Shown here one piece after another: positions 37,121 to 46,314 of a DNA stretch of 64,000 nt. The position numbers and the translations under genes were made by a program. Source of the DNA: Rhizobium acidisoli (lineage in GTDB: Bacteria; Pseudomonadota; Alphaproteobacteria; Rhizobiales; Rhizobiaceae); contig NZ_CP035001.1 in assembly GCF_002531755.2 (NCBI RefSeq), positions 248,001 through 312,000 of the forward strand. Direction: 5' to 3'. The notes below the pieces were generated by a model, which saw only the letters and a list, made by a program, of their open reading frames with translations, was not told the DNA's origin and did no database searches. Positions within the stretch are counted from its first letter, which is position 1. The number at the start of each line of letters is the position of its first letter.

Positions 37121-38206
37121 TCAGGTAGGACTGCGGCGTGCAATGACGTCCAACGCAGACCGATAGAGCTCTCGCGTCAATTCCTCGGCCCCAACTTTCA
37201 AAGCAAGACGGGAGGCCTGACCCGACCATAGGTTCGTAAAATCGTTCCTCGCCTCCGCCTCGGCTTTTGCTCTGATTGGAGCGAGAGCTCCTCCGGCAGT
37301 TGGAAATGCAGGCACAGCCTCTGAGATTGGACCCAGATCACGCATCAGACGGTTTACGACGCCTCTCGCTGGACGGCCGGTAAAAACGTTCGTTATCGCG
37401 GTACTGTCGTCACGGGCGGAGGCCAGCGCCTCTGCCTGAACTGCGGGAATCCTCGCCTCAGGGCAGAACAGGTATGCTGTCCCGACTTGGACGGCGGAAG
37501 CTCCGAGCATCAGGGCGGCGGCAACACCTCTCCCGTCGGCGATGCCGCCGGCGGCGATGACCGGCACCCGCACCGCGTCGACGACCTGGGGCAGGAGCGC
37601 CATGATTCCAACCTGTGTCGTCATGTCCTGGCTCAAAAAGTTCCCACGATGTCCGCCGGCCTCGAAACCCATCGCGATGACTGCGTCGACGCCGTTTTTT
37701 TCGAGCCAGAGGGCCTCGGCCACGGTCGTCGCAGATGACATGATCTTCGCGCCCGTCGCCTTCACACGTTGGACCAGTGACTTTTCGGGCAGCCCGAAAT
37801 GAAAGCTCACGACCTCCGGCTTCAATTCCTCGACCACCTCGCAAAACGAAGGGTCGAATGGTGCGCGGCCTGTCGCGGCGATCGGCGCGGCAGGGTCAAG
37901 TCCTGCGTCTACGAAGTAAGGCGCGAGCAGCGCTCTCCATCGCATCTGTGCTGCTGGATCTTCGGCCGGGGAAACATGTGAGAAGAAGTTCACGTTAACA
38001 GGCGCGTGGGTAGCGCCGCGGATCTCATGGAGGGCTTGGCGCAGCCCCTCGACGTTCGACTGAGCGCTTGGAAGTGACCCGAGACCGCCGGCCTTGGCCG
38101 CGGCGACGACCATTTCGATCGTCGTCGCGCCGGCCATCGGCGCCTGGATGATGGGAAGCTCGATTCCAAACAGATCGAGAATTCGGCGATCGGGCCAGCG
38201 GGTCAT
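37121..38206 (-). CDS. Nitronate monooxygenase / enoyl-ACP reductase-like FMN protein
   Basis: A 361-residue TIM-barrel flavoprotein. Markers are the opening PIIQAPMAGATTIEMVVAAA, GFEAGGHRG with the catalytic-type His, and AAGGIADGRGVAAALMLGAS for FMN phosphate binding. It would oxidise nitronates, protecting against nitro compounds. It is divergent from SDR copy 2 with an operator candidate between them (38300-38322), 94 bp upstream. The stop directly precedes an MFS fragment, perhaps a former operon partner. Confidence 0.87.
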   Translation of the reverse strand: MTRWPDRRILDLFGIELPIIQAPMAGATTIEMVVAAAKAGGLGSLPSAQSNVEGLRQALHEIRGATHAPVNVNFFSHVSPAEDPAAQMRWRALLAPYFVDAGLDPAAPIAATGRAPFDPSFCEVVEELKPEVVSFHFGLPEKSLVQRVKATGAKIMSSATTVAEALWLEKNGVDAVIAMGFEAGGHRGNFLSQDMTTQVGIMALLPQVVDAVRVPVIAAGGIADGRGVAAALMLGASAVQVGTAYLFCPEARIPAVQAEALASARDDSTAITNVFTGRPARGVVNRLMRDLGPISEAVPAFPTAGGALAPIRAKAEAEARNDFTNLWSGQASRLALKVGAEELTRELYRSALDVIARRSPT

Positions 38207-38299
38207 GTGGGCTCCTTATCGTGCGTGAGGTGCAACGCTGATACCCCCGGCCACCCTCCACGTCTATTGGACCTTGGTGTGCTGAAGAGCGACCCAATC

Positions 38300-38322
38300 C
38301 GAAGGTATCGGGAACACCTTGG
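38300..38322. promoter_or_regulatory. Shared 23-bp operator candidate, site 3 (between nitronate monooxygenase and SDR copy 2)
   Basis: Left arm read on the minus strand is CGATACCTTCG (11/11 to CRATACCWTSG), right arm GAACACCTTGG (9/11), with a 1-bp spacer. It is 94 bp from the nitronate monooxygenase start and 171 bp from the SDR start, so it may control both. Confidence 0.6.
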
Positions 38323-38492
38323 TACAATATCGGCTCCTGATTTTTGGCGCGATGGTCGTGGCAGAGCGGATGGCGGCGCGACCGCCGGGAAGCTCCCGGC
38401 CGATGGCTGGATCAACGCATTTCACGAGGACCAAAGCGACCGACCGCCACCTGGCGGCCGAAGAAATCCACGTCGCCAGAACGGAGGCAGGC

Positions 38493-39218
38493 ATGAGCGT
38501 GCATAAGACTATTATCATCACTGGCGCGTCGCAAGGGATCGGAGCCGGACTCGTCAAGACGTTCCTGGACAAGGGCTGGAACGTCGTCGGAACCTCACGG
38601 AACATCAGCGAGAGCAAGCTGTTCGACCGCGCAGGCAGGCTGGAGCTAATCAGCGGCGACGTCGCGGATCCCGAAACGGCAGAGCGGGTGGCGACAACGG
38701 CGGTTGAGCAATTCGGTTCGATCGATGCGCTCGTTAACAATGCCGGTGTCTTCCTCACCAAGCCGTTCCTCGAATACACCATTGAGGACTTCCGACGCCT
38801 GTGCGCGACGAACGTCGAAGGGTTCATCCATTTCACGAAACATGCCATCGGTCAGATGCTGCGTCAGAAGTCCGGCGGGAGTATCGTGACGATCACGTCG
38901 TCCTTGACGGACCATCCGATCGCCGGCGTGACAGCGTCGCTGCCTATGATCACCAAGGGCGGCCTCAACGCAGTCACGAAGAGCCTCGCGCTGGAATTCG
39001 CCAAGAGCAACATACGTGTCAACGCGCTCTCGCCAGGCGTCGTCGACACCCCACTTCATGCAAAAAACCCGCGAACATTTCTCGAATCGTTGTCGCCGAT
39101 GGGCACCATCACGGCCGTGCAGGAAATTGTCGACGGCGTCATCTATCTGACGGAATCCTCCAATATCACAGGGGAGGTGCTGCACGTCGACAACGGCGCA
39201 CATCTGGGCAAATGGTAG
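38493..39218 (+). CDS. SDR family oxidoreductase lacking the active-site Tyr (copy 2)
   Basis: A 241-residue SDR, paralogue of the one at 28969 (shared TGASQGIG, NNAGVF, TKGGLNAVTK and a final G-x-W). The Tyr of YxxxK is Pro (LPMITKGG), so ordinary SDR catalysis is doubtful, though Ser and Lys remain. The start at 38493 has ACGGAGG upstream. It is the first gene of a six-gene operon and overlaps the RidA-like gene by 7 bp. Confidence 0.86.
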   Translation: MSVHKTIIITGASQGIGAGLVKTFLDKGWNVVGTSRNISESKLFDRAGRLELISGDVADPETAERVATTAVEQFGSIDALVNNAGVFLTKPFLEYTIEDFRRLCATNVEGFIHFTKHAIGQMLRQKSGGSIVTITSSLTDHPIAGVTASLPMITKGGLNAVTKSLALEFAKSNIRVNALSPGVVDTPLHAKNPRTFLESLSPMGTITAVQEIVDGVIYLTESSNITGEVLHVDNGAHLGKW

Positions 39219-39718
39219 TCGCGAGCGCTGAGGCGCGCGTCAAGGAACTCGCCATATGCCTCCCGAACGCGCCTACGCCATTCGGCTCTTACGTCGAAGC
39301 GTTCCAAAGCGGCTCGCTGCTTTTCCTAAGCGGCATGCTGCCGGTCGCCGGACATGTGCCACTCTATACTGGCCTCGTCGGCCGCGAGCTGTCCGTCGCC
39401 GAAGGCTACGATGCGGCGCGAGCGGCCTGTCTTAGTGGTCTAGCCGCCGCGCGGTCGCAGCTAGGAACGCTGGACAGAATCCAATCGGTCGCCAAGCTAG
39501 GCGTTTATATCGCCTGCCTCGCCGATTTTCATGAACATCCCAAAGTCGCCGATGGAGCGTCAAAGCTGCTGCTTGACGTGTTCGGCCCCGCCCGGCTCCC
39601 TCCCCGCGTGGTCCTCGGCGTTTCCAGCATACCGCTCGGGATGCCCGTCGAGATCGAACTCGTCTTCGAAATCGGGCCGGCGTTCGCTTCTCAAACCGAA
39701 GAACGGAGTCAGCCATGA
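39212..39718 (+). CDS. RidA/YjgF-family protein without the usual Arg
   Basis: A 168-residue YjgF-fold protein (GSLLFLSGMLPVAGHVPLYT, later PPRVVLGVSSIPLGMPVEIE). The Arg of the RidA imine-deaminase motif (VARLP) is replaced here by Ser (VSSIP), so it belongs to a divergent Rid subgroup of unknown activity. ATG at 39212 overlaps the SDR stop, and its own stop overlaps the next start (ATGA), so translation is coupled on both sides. Confidence 0.83.
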   Translation: MVVASAEARVKELAICLPNAPTPFGSYVEAFQSGSLLFLSGMLPVAGHVPLYTGLVGRELSVAEGYDAARAACLSGLAAARSQLGTLDRIQSVAKLGVYIACLADFHEHPKVADGASKLLLDVFGPARLPPRVVLGVSSIPLGMPVEIELVFEIGPAFASQTEERSQP

Positions 39719-40704
39719 AGCTCAGACAACCAACCAGGACAAGCGCTATCGCCATGTCGTCGAAAGGCCTTACCGTCGCGGCGCTACTGCTGTTTCCGGC
39801 GCTCGCCCTTTCCGGTCAATCGATAGTCGCCCCGAAGGTGGATCGTGCGGCAGAGGTCAAGGCCGACCCAGGTCAGGAACATGCGCAAATCAAAGTGGAT
39901 AAGCGGACGCCCGCCTACTGGCGTGTCACCTTCGACAACCCGCCCTTCAACATCTTTGGACCGGAGACGATCCCTCAGATGGAAAAAGTAGTGGCCGCAA
40001 TTGAGAGCGATCCCAATCTTAGAGTTGTCGTCTTCGACAGCGATGTACCGGGGTTCTTCCTCACCCACTACAACTTTACGCCGCCTCTCGCCGAATCCAC
40101 CGGCCTCCCTTCTGGCCCCACCGGCTTGCACCCCCTGCCCGACATGCTGGTCCGCATCAGCAAGTCGCCTGTCGTCTCCATCGCCCTGATCCGCGGCCGC
40201 GCGACGGGTGTCGGGAGCGAGCTTGCTCTCGCCAGCGACATGCGCTTCGCAAGCCGGCAGAAGGCAATTCTCTCTCAGTGGGAGGTCGGCGCGGCGCTCG
40301 TCCCCGGCGGCGGACCGATGGCAAGACTACCGCGGCTGATGGGCCGCGGTCGAGCGCTCGAAGTTCTACTCGGATCCGATGACATCAACGGTGATCTCGC
40401 GGAGGCGTACGGCTACGTCAACCGATCCTTCGACGATGACAAGCTCGATCCTTTCGTCGACGCCCTGGCGACGCGGATCTCGGGTTTCGACCGACAGGCC
40501 ATTGCCGACACCAAGCGTCTGGTCGATTTCGCAAGCCTTCCGAGCGATCCGGAAATTGCCGCGGGGTGGGACGCCTTCATCACGTCGGTCCAGCGTCCGG
40601 TGGCGCAGACGAACATCGGACGGCTGATGGAAATGGGCCTTCAGAGGGATCCGGACGTCGAAGCCAGGCTCGGACACTACACGCAAACTCTGGCCGACAA
40701 GTAG
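39715..40704 (+). CDS. Exported crotonase (enoyl-CoA hydratase/isomerase family)
   Basis: A 329-residue crotonase-fold protein. Residues 15-38 are a hydrophobic signal or anchor (GLTVAALLLFPALALSGQS), unusual for this CoA-dependent cytoplasmic family. The core shows NPPFNIFGPE, VVSIALIRGRATGVGSELAL (oxyanion loop) and LVPGGGPMARLPRLMGRGRA. The acidic residues of hydratases are not evident at the usual places. Coupled to the RidA-like gene by ATGA and 84 bp before the SRPBCC gene. It may use a non-CoA substrate in the periplasm; that is speculative. Confidence 0.8.
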   Translation: MKLRQPTRTSAIAMSSKGLTVAALLLFPALALSGQSIVAPKVDRAAEVKADPGQEHAQIKVDKRTPAYWRVTFDNPPFNIFGPETIPQMEKVVAAIESDPNLRVVVFDSDVPGFFLTHYNFTPPLAESTGLPSGPTGLHPLPDMLVRISKSPVVSIALIRGRATGVGSELALASDMRFASRQKAILSQWEVGAALVPGGGPMARLPRLMGRGRALEVLLGSDDINGDLAEAYGYVNRSFDDDKLDPFVDALATRISGFDRQAIADTKRLVDFASLPSDPEIAAGWDAFITSVQRPVAQTNIGRLMEMGLQRDPDVEARLGHYTQTLADK

Positions 40705-40788
40705 GCCGAGGCGGTGCCCGCGCAAGGACTCAGCAGGTCGCGCGGGCATCAAAATCCTCCACCCCCTCAACGACAAGGGAGTAGTCTC

Positions 40789-41337
40789 ATGCACAGGCTT
40801 GAAAACCAGATCGTCGATTCCAGCTTTTCGGCAATCATAAACGCGCCGATCGAGAAGATCGACATTCCAACATGGTGTTTTAACCTGCCCGAAAAGGAAT
40901 ATCAGGGATGCTCGCCCGCCCACATCGCTGCCGGATTCACGACAGCGGACGACGGCACGCGGATGTCGATCAACGTCGAAACAATCGGCGGCAGCCTGAT
41001 GGTCCAGCATTACCACGAAACACTCGGCGAAAAGCATCATCTCATCCTCGACTCCGATTCCGACGTCTTCACACCGAACGGCCGGGTCACCATCCACGTC
41101 ACGTGGGAACTGAGCGTGAAGAAGGTCGATGCGAACCGCTGCCAATTCACCAACCGCGTCCGATCCTACGCGACCGACGAGATGATGGCTTTCCTCGACC
41201 GCCAGGGCATCCCGTTCGAGCTCTTCCGCACCCAGCGACAGCCGATGTCCATTGCCCACAACAAGGGGGAGACGCCGCTGTTCGCCGCGAGCATCGAGCG
41301 CGCGGCCCTGAAGAACTCGGCCACGAAGGCGGCGTGA
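40789..41337 (+). CDS. SRPBCC-like protein of unknown function
   Basis: A 182-residue protein whose alternating strands and helix (SAIINAPIEKIDIPTWCF, HYHETLGEKHHLILDSDSDV, RVTIHVTWELSVKKVDANRC) look like the SRPBCC hydrophobic-ligand fold. Start at 40789 with GGGAGTAG upstream. No catalytic residues can be assigned. It lies in the six-gene operon between the crotonase and the isochorismatase-like hydrolase. The family call is less sure than for its neighbours. Confidence 0.65.
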   Translation: MHRLENQIVDSSFSAIINAPIEKIDIPTWCFNLPEKEYQGCSPAHIAAGFTTADDGTRMSINVETIGGSLMVQHYHETLGEKHHLILDSDSDVFTPNGRVTIHVTWELSVKKVDANRCQFTNRVRSYATDEMMAFLDRQGIPFELFRTQRQPMSIAHNKGETPLFAASIERAALKNSATKAA

Positions 41338-41358
41338 AAACCGGTGAAGGAGAACATC

Positions 41359-41994
41359 ATGACTGAACTATCCTTCGATCGGAGCAACACCGGACTCCTC
41401 GTGGTCGATCCGTACAATGACTTCATTTCCGAGGGTGGCAAGATCTGGCCGCGGATCAAAGAGGTGGCCGAGGCGAACAACTGCGTACCCCACATGCTCG
41501 AAGTGCTGACCGCCGCCCGCGAAGCCAGGTTCCGGGTCTTTTTCGCGATGCATCATCGCTATCGGGCCGGAGACTACGAGAACTGGAAGTACGTGGCGCC
41601 AATCCAGCGTGCGGCCTGGCACCGCAAAAGCTTCGAGTTCGGCACGTGGGGCGGTGAGTTTAGAGCCGAGTTCCTACCCGTGGCCGGCGAGGTCGTCGCA
41701 TCCGAGCATTGGTGCTCGAGCGGCTTCGCCAACACCGATCTCGATCTCGAACTGAAGCGGCACGGCATCCAGCGTGTCATCGTGATCGGATTGGTAGCCC
41801 ACACCTGCATCGAAGCAACGGTGCGGTACGCCGCCGAGCTTGGCTACGACGTCACCGTCGTCAAGGACGCGATCGCCGACTATTCGCCGGAAATGATGCA
41901 TGCGGCGCTGGAGGTCAATCTGCCCAGCTATGCCAGCGCCATCGTCGGCACGAAGGAAACCGTGGCGGCGATCGCCGTCACTCAAGCGGCGTGA
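41359..41994 (+). CDS. Isochorismatase-like cysteine hydrolase
   Basis: A 211-residue cysteine hydrolase. Asp17 in LVVDPYNDF and Cys150 in LVAHTCIEATVRYAAE match the Asp-Lys-Cys triad of the family. It follows the SRPBCC gene by 21 bp with AAGGAG 6 bp before the ATG. Relatives hydrolyse amides, N-carbamoyl compounds or isochorismate; the context does not decide which. It is the fifth gene of the operon. Confidence 0.86.
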   Translation: MTELSFDRSNTGLLVVDPYNDFISEGGKIWPRIKEVAEANNCVPHMLEVLTAAREARFRVFFAMHHRYRAGDYENWKYVAPIQRAAWHRKSFEFGTWGGEFRAEFLPVAGEVVASEHWCSSGFANTDLDLELKRHGIQRVIVIGLVAHTCIEATVRYAAELGYDVTVVKDAIADYSPEMMHAALEVNLPSYASAIVGTKETVAAIAVTQAA

Positions 41995-42189
41995 AGCTGC
42001 CATCATCCGGCGGGCCTCAAGCTCGTCGGATGCAGCTCCGCTCAAAAAGTAATACTATTTGCAGGCCGAGGGTTGGCAAGCCTAGTGCCGACACCTATTT
42101 GAGGTCGAAAGCCGACCCCTAGCGGTTTGCGTCGAGCCTCCCTATCAGTTGAGGACCATATCGACGCGCATAGTTTGAAAGGATCCACG

Positions 42190-43737
42190 ATGACACCCTA
42201 CGGCGACCTCCTCATCGGCGGCGCGAGAATGCGCGGCGCGGCCGCGACATTCTCCGCGATCAACCCAGCCAACGGCAGCTCCATGGAGCCGAGCTTTGCG
42301 GGCGCGACCACGGAGCAGGTTGAACAAGCCGCGTCGTTGGCCTGGGACGCCTTCCCGGTCTACAAGGAGACATCGCTCGAGGATCGGGCCCGCTTCCTGG
42401 AAGCGATCGCGGAAGGAATTCTGGCCATCGGGGACGAACTCGTCCTGCGAGCAATCGACGAGACGGGACTGCCGCGGGGCCGCATCGAAGGAGAGCGTGC
42501 CCGAACGGTCGGACAGCTTCGGCTCTTCGCCAAGGAAGTCCGCGACGGCGTCTTCCAGGAGCTGCGTTTCGATCCCGCCAACGCCGAGCGCAAGCCGGTG
42601 GCGAAGCCTGATCTTCGGCTCCGCAACGTCGCTCTCGGACCGGTCGCAGTGTTTGGGGCGTCGAACTTCCCCTTAGCCTTTTCGGTCGCTGGCGGCGACA
42701 CTGCCTCCGCCCTCGCCGCCGGCTGTCCGGTAATAGTCAAGGCGCACTCCGCCCATCCCGGAACCTCCGCATTGGTTGGCAAGGCCGTCGTCGACGCCGT
42801 CGCGGCATGCGGGCTCCCGTCGGGGACCTTCGCGCTTTTGTTTGACGCGGGATTCGAGGTCGGCCAGGCCCTGGTCGCCGACCACCGGGTGCGCGCAGTT
42901 GGTTTCACCGGCTCGCGCCGGGGCGGCACCGCGTTGATGAAGATCGCCTCGGAGCGGAAGCAACCAATACCCGTCTACGCCGAAATGAGCAGCATCAACC
43001 CCGTCATCCTCTATCCAAACGCACTGCTGGGCCGGGGCGCGGAAATCGGGAGATCGTTCGCGGCTTCGCTGACCCTCGGCGCCGGTCAATTCTGCACGAA
43101 TCCTGGCCTGATCATCGCCATCGAGGGTGCGGGCCTCGACGCCTTCATCGATAGCGCGGCAGCAGCGTTGGCGGATGCGCCGGCTCAAACCATGCTGACA
43201 GGCGGCATCTGCGAGGCGTATCGCAAAGGCGTGGCAAGGCTTTCGTCGTCGCCGTCCGTATCGCAGGTCTCTGCGGGCAAGGAAGGAACGCCCCATCAGG
43301 CCGCGGCCGCGCTGTTCGAGACGACGGCGGCTGCATTCCTTGGAAATCCAGAGCTGCAGGAGGAAGTATTTGGCGCGGCGGGGCTGATCGTTCGCTGCCA
43401 CGACCACGGCGAGTTGCGTCGGGTCGTCGCATCCTTGGAAGGTCAATTGACGATCGCGCTGCATGTGGATGCCAAGGACATCGATGCTGCCTCCCAGATG
43501 ATCCCGCAGTTGGAACTTCTCGCGGGCCGGCTCCTCGTCAACGGCTTCGGGACGGGCGTCGAGGTCTCCCCGGCTATGGTCCATGGTGGACCTTATCCCG
43601 CGACATCGGACGGAAGATCGACGTCGGTAGGCACATTGGCGATCTATCGATTCCTGCGCCCAGTCTCCTACCAGGACTTTCCGGTCGGGTTGCTTCCAGC
43701 CCCACTCAAGAATGTTAAGGCCGGGCACCGCCTCTAG
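42190..43737 (+). CDS. Aldehyde dehydrogenase, ketoglutarate-semialdehyde dehydrogenase type
   Basis: A 515-residue NADP-type aldehyde dehydrogenase. Catalytic residues are Cys302 ([10 protein letters not shown]), Glu265 (YAEMSSINP) and Asn159 (GASNFPLAF). The pattern [11 protein letters not shown] is that of 2,5-dioxovalerate (alpha-ketoglutaric semialdehyde) dehydrogenases. GAAAGGA precedes the start. It is 195 bp after the hydrolase and closes the operon. The enzyme would oxidise an aldehyde made by the preceding genes. Confidence 0.88.
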   Translation: MTPYGDLLIGGARMRGAAATFSAINPANGSSMEPSFAGATTEQVEQAASLAWDAFPVYKETSLEDRARFLEAIAEGILAIGDELVLRAIDETGLPRGRIEGERARTVGQLRLFAKEVRDGVFQELRFDPANAERKPVAKPDLRLRNVALGPVAVFGASNFPLAFSVAGGDTASALAAGCPVIVKAHSAHPGTSALVGKAVVDAVAACGLPSGTFALLFDAGFEVGQALVADHRVRAVGFTGSRRGGTALMKIASERKQPIPVYAEMSSINPVILYPNALLGRGAEIGRSFAASLTLGAGQFCTNPGLIIAIEGAGLDAFIDSAAAALADAPAQTMLTGGICEAYRKGVARLSSSPSVSQVSAGKEGTPHQAAAALFETTAAAFLGNPELQEEVFGAAGLIVRCHDHGELRRVVASLEGQLTIALHVDAKDIDAASQMIPQLELLAGRLLVNGFGTGVEVSPAMVHGGPYPATSDGRSTSVGTLAIYRFLRPVSYQDFPVGLLPAPLKNVKAGHRL

Positions 43738-43738
43738 A

Positions 43739-43775
43739 CGAAAAAACTGGAGCGGGGCGGCTAACGCCCCTGCTC
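43739..43775. terminator. Shared terminator between two convergent operons
   Basis: Stem GAGCGGGGCG (43750-43759) and CGCCCC-T-GCTC (43765-43775, one bulged base). On the minus strand it is followed by CAGTTTTTT, ending the epoxide-hydrolase operon; it also lies just after the ALDH stop. Confidence 0.75.
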
Positions 43776-43788
43776 TGTCTTGCAGACG

Positions 43789-44359
43789 TTAGACTTCCGA
43801 AGCCTTCGCAGCCATCGTGGCCTTCGCCCACCAGACCAGCTCGTCCAGCGCAGTCTTCGCCGACGGCAGGAGGTTGGCTTCGATCTCTTCGATCGGCTTG
43901 TTGCCCCCCATCGAGAAGACAGTGAAGAAGTCGCTGCCGCCGATATGAACGGCTGCATGCGTGGATTCCGCGCAGATGCTCGAGTGCGCGCGACCCGCCC
44001 GCTGTGCCATACGCGATCGCGGTGAATGGCTTGCGTGCCCATTCCACGTATGACTGGTCAAGGGCGTTCTTCAGCACGCCGGTGATCGAGCGATTGTATT
44101 CCGCGACAACGAAGATGTACCCGTCGTAGCGGCCCACCGTCTTCTGCCAACGAACGGCTTCCGCACTCTGGCTTGGTGCGTAGGCGTTCGACGCGGCCTC
44201 GTCGAAGAATGGCAGTGGATGGTCGCGCAGATCGACGATCTCAACGTCGATGTCATCGCGAGCCTGAACTTGCTTCAGTATCCACTGTGCAGGCTTGTCG
44301 GCGAAACGGGTCGGCCGGGTGGAGCCGATGATGATGGCGATCTTTGGTTTCGTAGGCAT
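43789..44359 (-). pseudogene. NADPH-dependent FMN reductase, frameshifted
   Basis: The first part reads as an FMN reductase: KIAIIIGSTRPTRFADKPAQ, then FVVAEYNRSITGVLKNALDQ and AIAYGTAGGSRALEHLRGI. Near 43970 the frame breaks; the family ending (AAVHIGGSDFFTVF, then ALDELVWWAKATMAAKA) continues in another phase to a stop at 43789, with about 20 bp apparently lost. The start is at 44357-44359 after GAGGA. It is the last gene of the epoxide-hydrolase operon. A sequencing error is the main alternative. Confidence 0.72.
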
Positions 44360-44407
44360 GGCATTCCTCATTTATGTCGGGTTGATGATGACCTCGGGGA
44401 GAGAGGA

Positions 44408-45436
44408 TCAGTCGCTGCTCAGGGCGTCTGCATACGCATAAAGCCCAGGAATACCTCCCGTCATAACGAACAGGACGTTCGATCCTGGCGCGATGACTTC
44501 GTTGTCGATATCGGACAGCAGGCCAGCAAAGGCCTTCCCTCCGTAGACGGGATCCAGAAGAAGGCCTTCAGACCGGCCGACCAGCTTGATGGCTTCGATC
44601 ATCTCTGGCGTCGGCATGCCGTAGCCGCCACCGAGCTGCGCGCCGTCTATCTTCAGCTCCTCTCCTCGAATTCGGTCCTTCTTTCCGAGGAGGTCGAAGA
44701 CGGCGTTGACCTTCTCCACCGTCGCGGCGACGCAAGTCTCGGCTGGCGAGAGAACGGTGCATGCTCTGATCCTCGAAGGATCTTTTCCGGCAAGGGCAGC
44801 TCCCACGGCCAGACCCGCGTGCATGCCGCCGCTACCGTTCGGGACGACGATGTGGTCGAACGCGATGCCGATCTCAGTCGATTGCGCTGCGATTTCGAAT
44901 GCGCAGTCGACGTAGCCCAGAGCTCCGACCGGCGTCGAACCACCAAGCGTGCCCACGAAAGCCTTTCCCCCGGACGCGGCAATCTCCGACGTTCGGTCCG
45001 TGGCGAACACACTCGCATCATCGCCCTTGCCTAGAAGATGGACGCGGGCACCAAAAAGTCGGTCCAACAAGACGTTGCCGTTCGCCTGATAGATCTCGCT
45101 CCCGCGGGGCACCATTTGAGCCAGGACGACCTCGCATGCCAGTTCGGTTCTGGCGCAGGCGGCCGCGGCCAGACGGGCGAAGTTTGACTGCACGCCGCCG
45201 GTCACCACCAGCGTATCGTAGCCTTCCGACCTCACCTGACCGATCAGGAATTCCAGCTTTCGGAGCTTGTTGCCCCCGCCGCCGAGTTCCATCAGATCGT
45301 CTCTCTTCGCCCAGATCGAGACGGCTTTTCGGCTCGCGCCCAGCACTCGCTCCAGTCGTTCCAGCCGTTGGATCGGCGTCGCTCCATTCACCAGGCGCAC
45401 GCGCGAAAACCGGTTCAAAAGATCCCTGTCGGACAT
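44408..45436 (-). CDS. D-cysteine desulfhydrase / ACC deaminase family PLP enzyme
   Basis: A 342-residue fold-type II PLP enzyme. Lys57 in GGGGNKLRKLEF is the Schiff-base lysine, with GGVQSNFARLAAA binding the substrate carboxylate and GTLGGSTPVGALGY and NGSGGMHAGL the phosphate. The family includes D-cysteine desulfhydrase (DcyD) and ACC deaminase; residues that tell these apart cannot be assigned without alignment. It is 35 bp after the third SDR gene and 48 bp before the broken FMN reductase. Confidence 0.85.
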   Translation of the reverse strand: MSDRDLLNRFSRVRLVNGATPIQRLERLERVLGASRKAVSIWAKRDDLMELGGGGNKLRKLEFLIGQVRSEGYDTLVVTGGVQSNFARLAAAACARTELACEVVLAQMVPRGSEIYQANGNVLLDRLFGARVHLLGKGDDASVFATDRTSEIAASGGKAFVGTLGGSTPVGALGYVDCAFEIAAQSTEIGIAFDHIVVPNGSGGMHAGLAVGAALAGKDPSRIRACTVLSPAETCVAATVEKVNAVFDLLGKKDRIRGEELKIDGAQLGGGYGMPTPEMIEAIKLVGRSEGLLLDPVYGGKAFAGLLSDIDNEVIAPGSNVLFVMTGGIPGLYAYADALSSD

Positions 45437-45471
45437 CTCTGCCTCGCTTCTTGAGTGTTGTAGCCCAGCTG

Positions 45472-46281
45472 TCAGGGGGCGAGGGCCGGCGTCCGATAGC
45501 GAAGGGCCGGAACGTTGCGCGAAAGATTGGGCATCAGCTTCTGACGCGCCGCCTCATATGCGTTCCAGTCTTCGATGTCGGGTACCGAAGGAAGGGTCAT
45601 CAGCTCGCCCATGTCGAGACCGGCGAGTGCAGCATCCACCGCATCTTCGGTTTTCATGACGATATGGTCGGGCAGGCGGTCGAGCGAGCCGCCCGATGCC
45701 TCCCAGAAAGGCGTCTCCACCGCGCCGGGAAGTACGGCCTGGATTCGGATGTTCTTTTCTGCCAGCTCCTTCTGCAGAGAGAACGTCAGAGCGATGACGA
45801 ACGCTTTCGTGGCGCCGTAGACGCCGTTGAGGATTTCTGGCGCGACGCCCAATGCGGAGGCCATATTGACGATCGTGCCGTGCTCGCGGGCGGCGAAGGA
45901 CGGCGCGACGGCATAGACGAGACGAGTCAGAGCCGTCACATTGATCGCGATCATTTTTTCCATCGCCTCGACGTTGGACATGAGCAGCGGCTCGACCGCG
46001 CCGACGCCGGCGTTGTTGACGAGCATGGTGATCGACGGGTCGCTCCGAAGGATACCTTCGACTTTCAGAAGGTCCTCGCGTTGTCCAAGATCCGCCCGGA
46101 CGGTCTTTACGTTCCGACCGGTCGAACTGGCGATGTCCTTGCTGATCCTGGCGAGCGCATCCTGATTGCGCGCCACCAGTATCAGGTCGTAGCCGCGGCG
46201 AGCGAGCCTGTCCGCGTAGAGGGCACCGATACCCGACGATCCTCCGGTGATCAGCGCAGTGCCTCTTGGAAAGTTTGTCAT
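45472..46281 (-). CDS. SDR family oxidoreductase (classical active site)
   Basis: A 269-residue SDR with an intact active site: TGGSSGIG (residues 13-20), NNAGVG, Ser in NMASALG and YGATK. Unlike the two other SDRs of the window it should be catalytically normal. It lies 33 bp downstream of the epoxide hydrolase and 35 bp upstream of the PLP enzyme in the same operon. The substrate is unknown; a diol or hydroxy compound from the hydrolase is conceivable. Confidence 0.87.
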   Translation of the reverse strand: MTNFPRGTALITGGSSGIGALYADRLARRGYDLILVARNQDALARISKDIASSTGRNVKTVRADLGQREDLLKVEGILRSDPSITMLVNNAGVGAVEPLLMSNVEAMEKMIAINVTALTRLVYAVAPSFAAREHGTIVNMASALGVAPEILNGVYGATKAFVIALTFSLQKELAEKNIRIQAVLPGAVETPFWEASGGSLDRLPDHIVMKTEDAVDAALAGLDMGELMTLPSVPDIEDWNAYEAARQKLMPNLSRNVPALRYRTPALAP

Positions 46282-46314
46282 TGTGGTTCTCCTTGATTGA
46301 GGTGCGGTGTAGCG

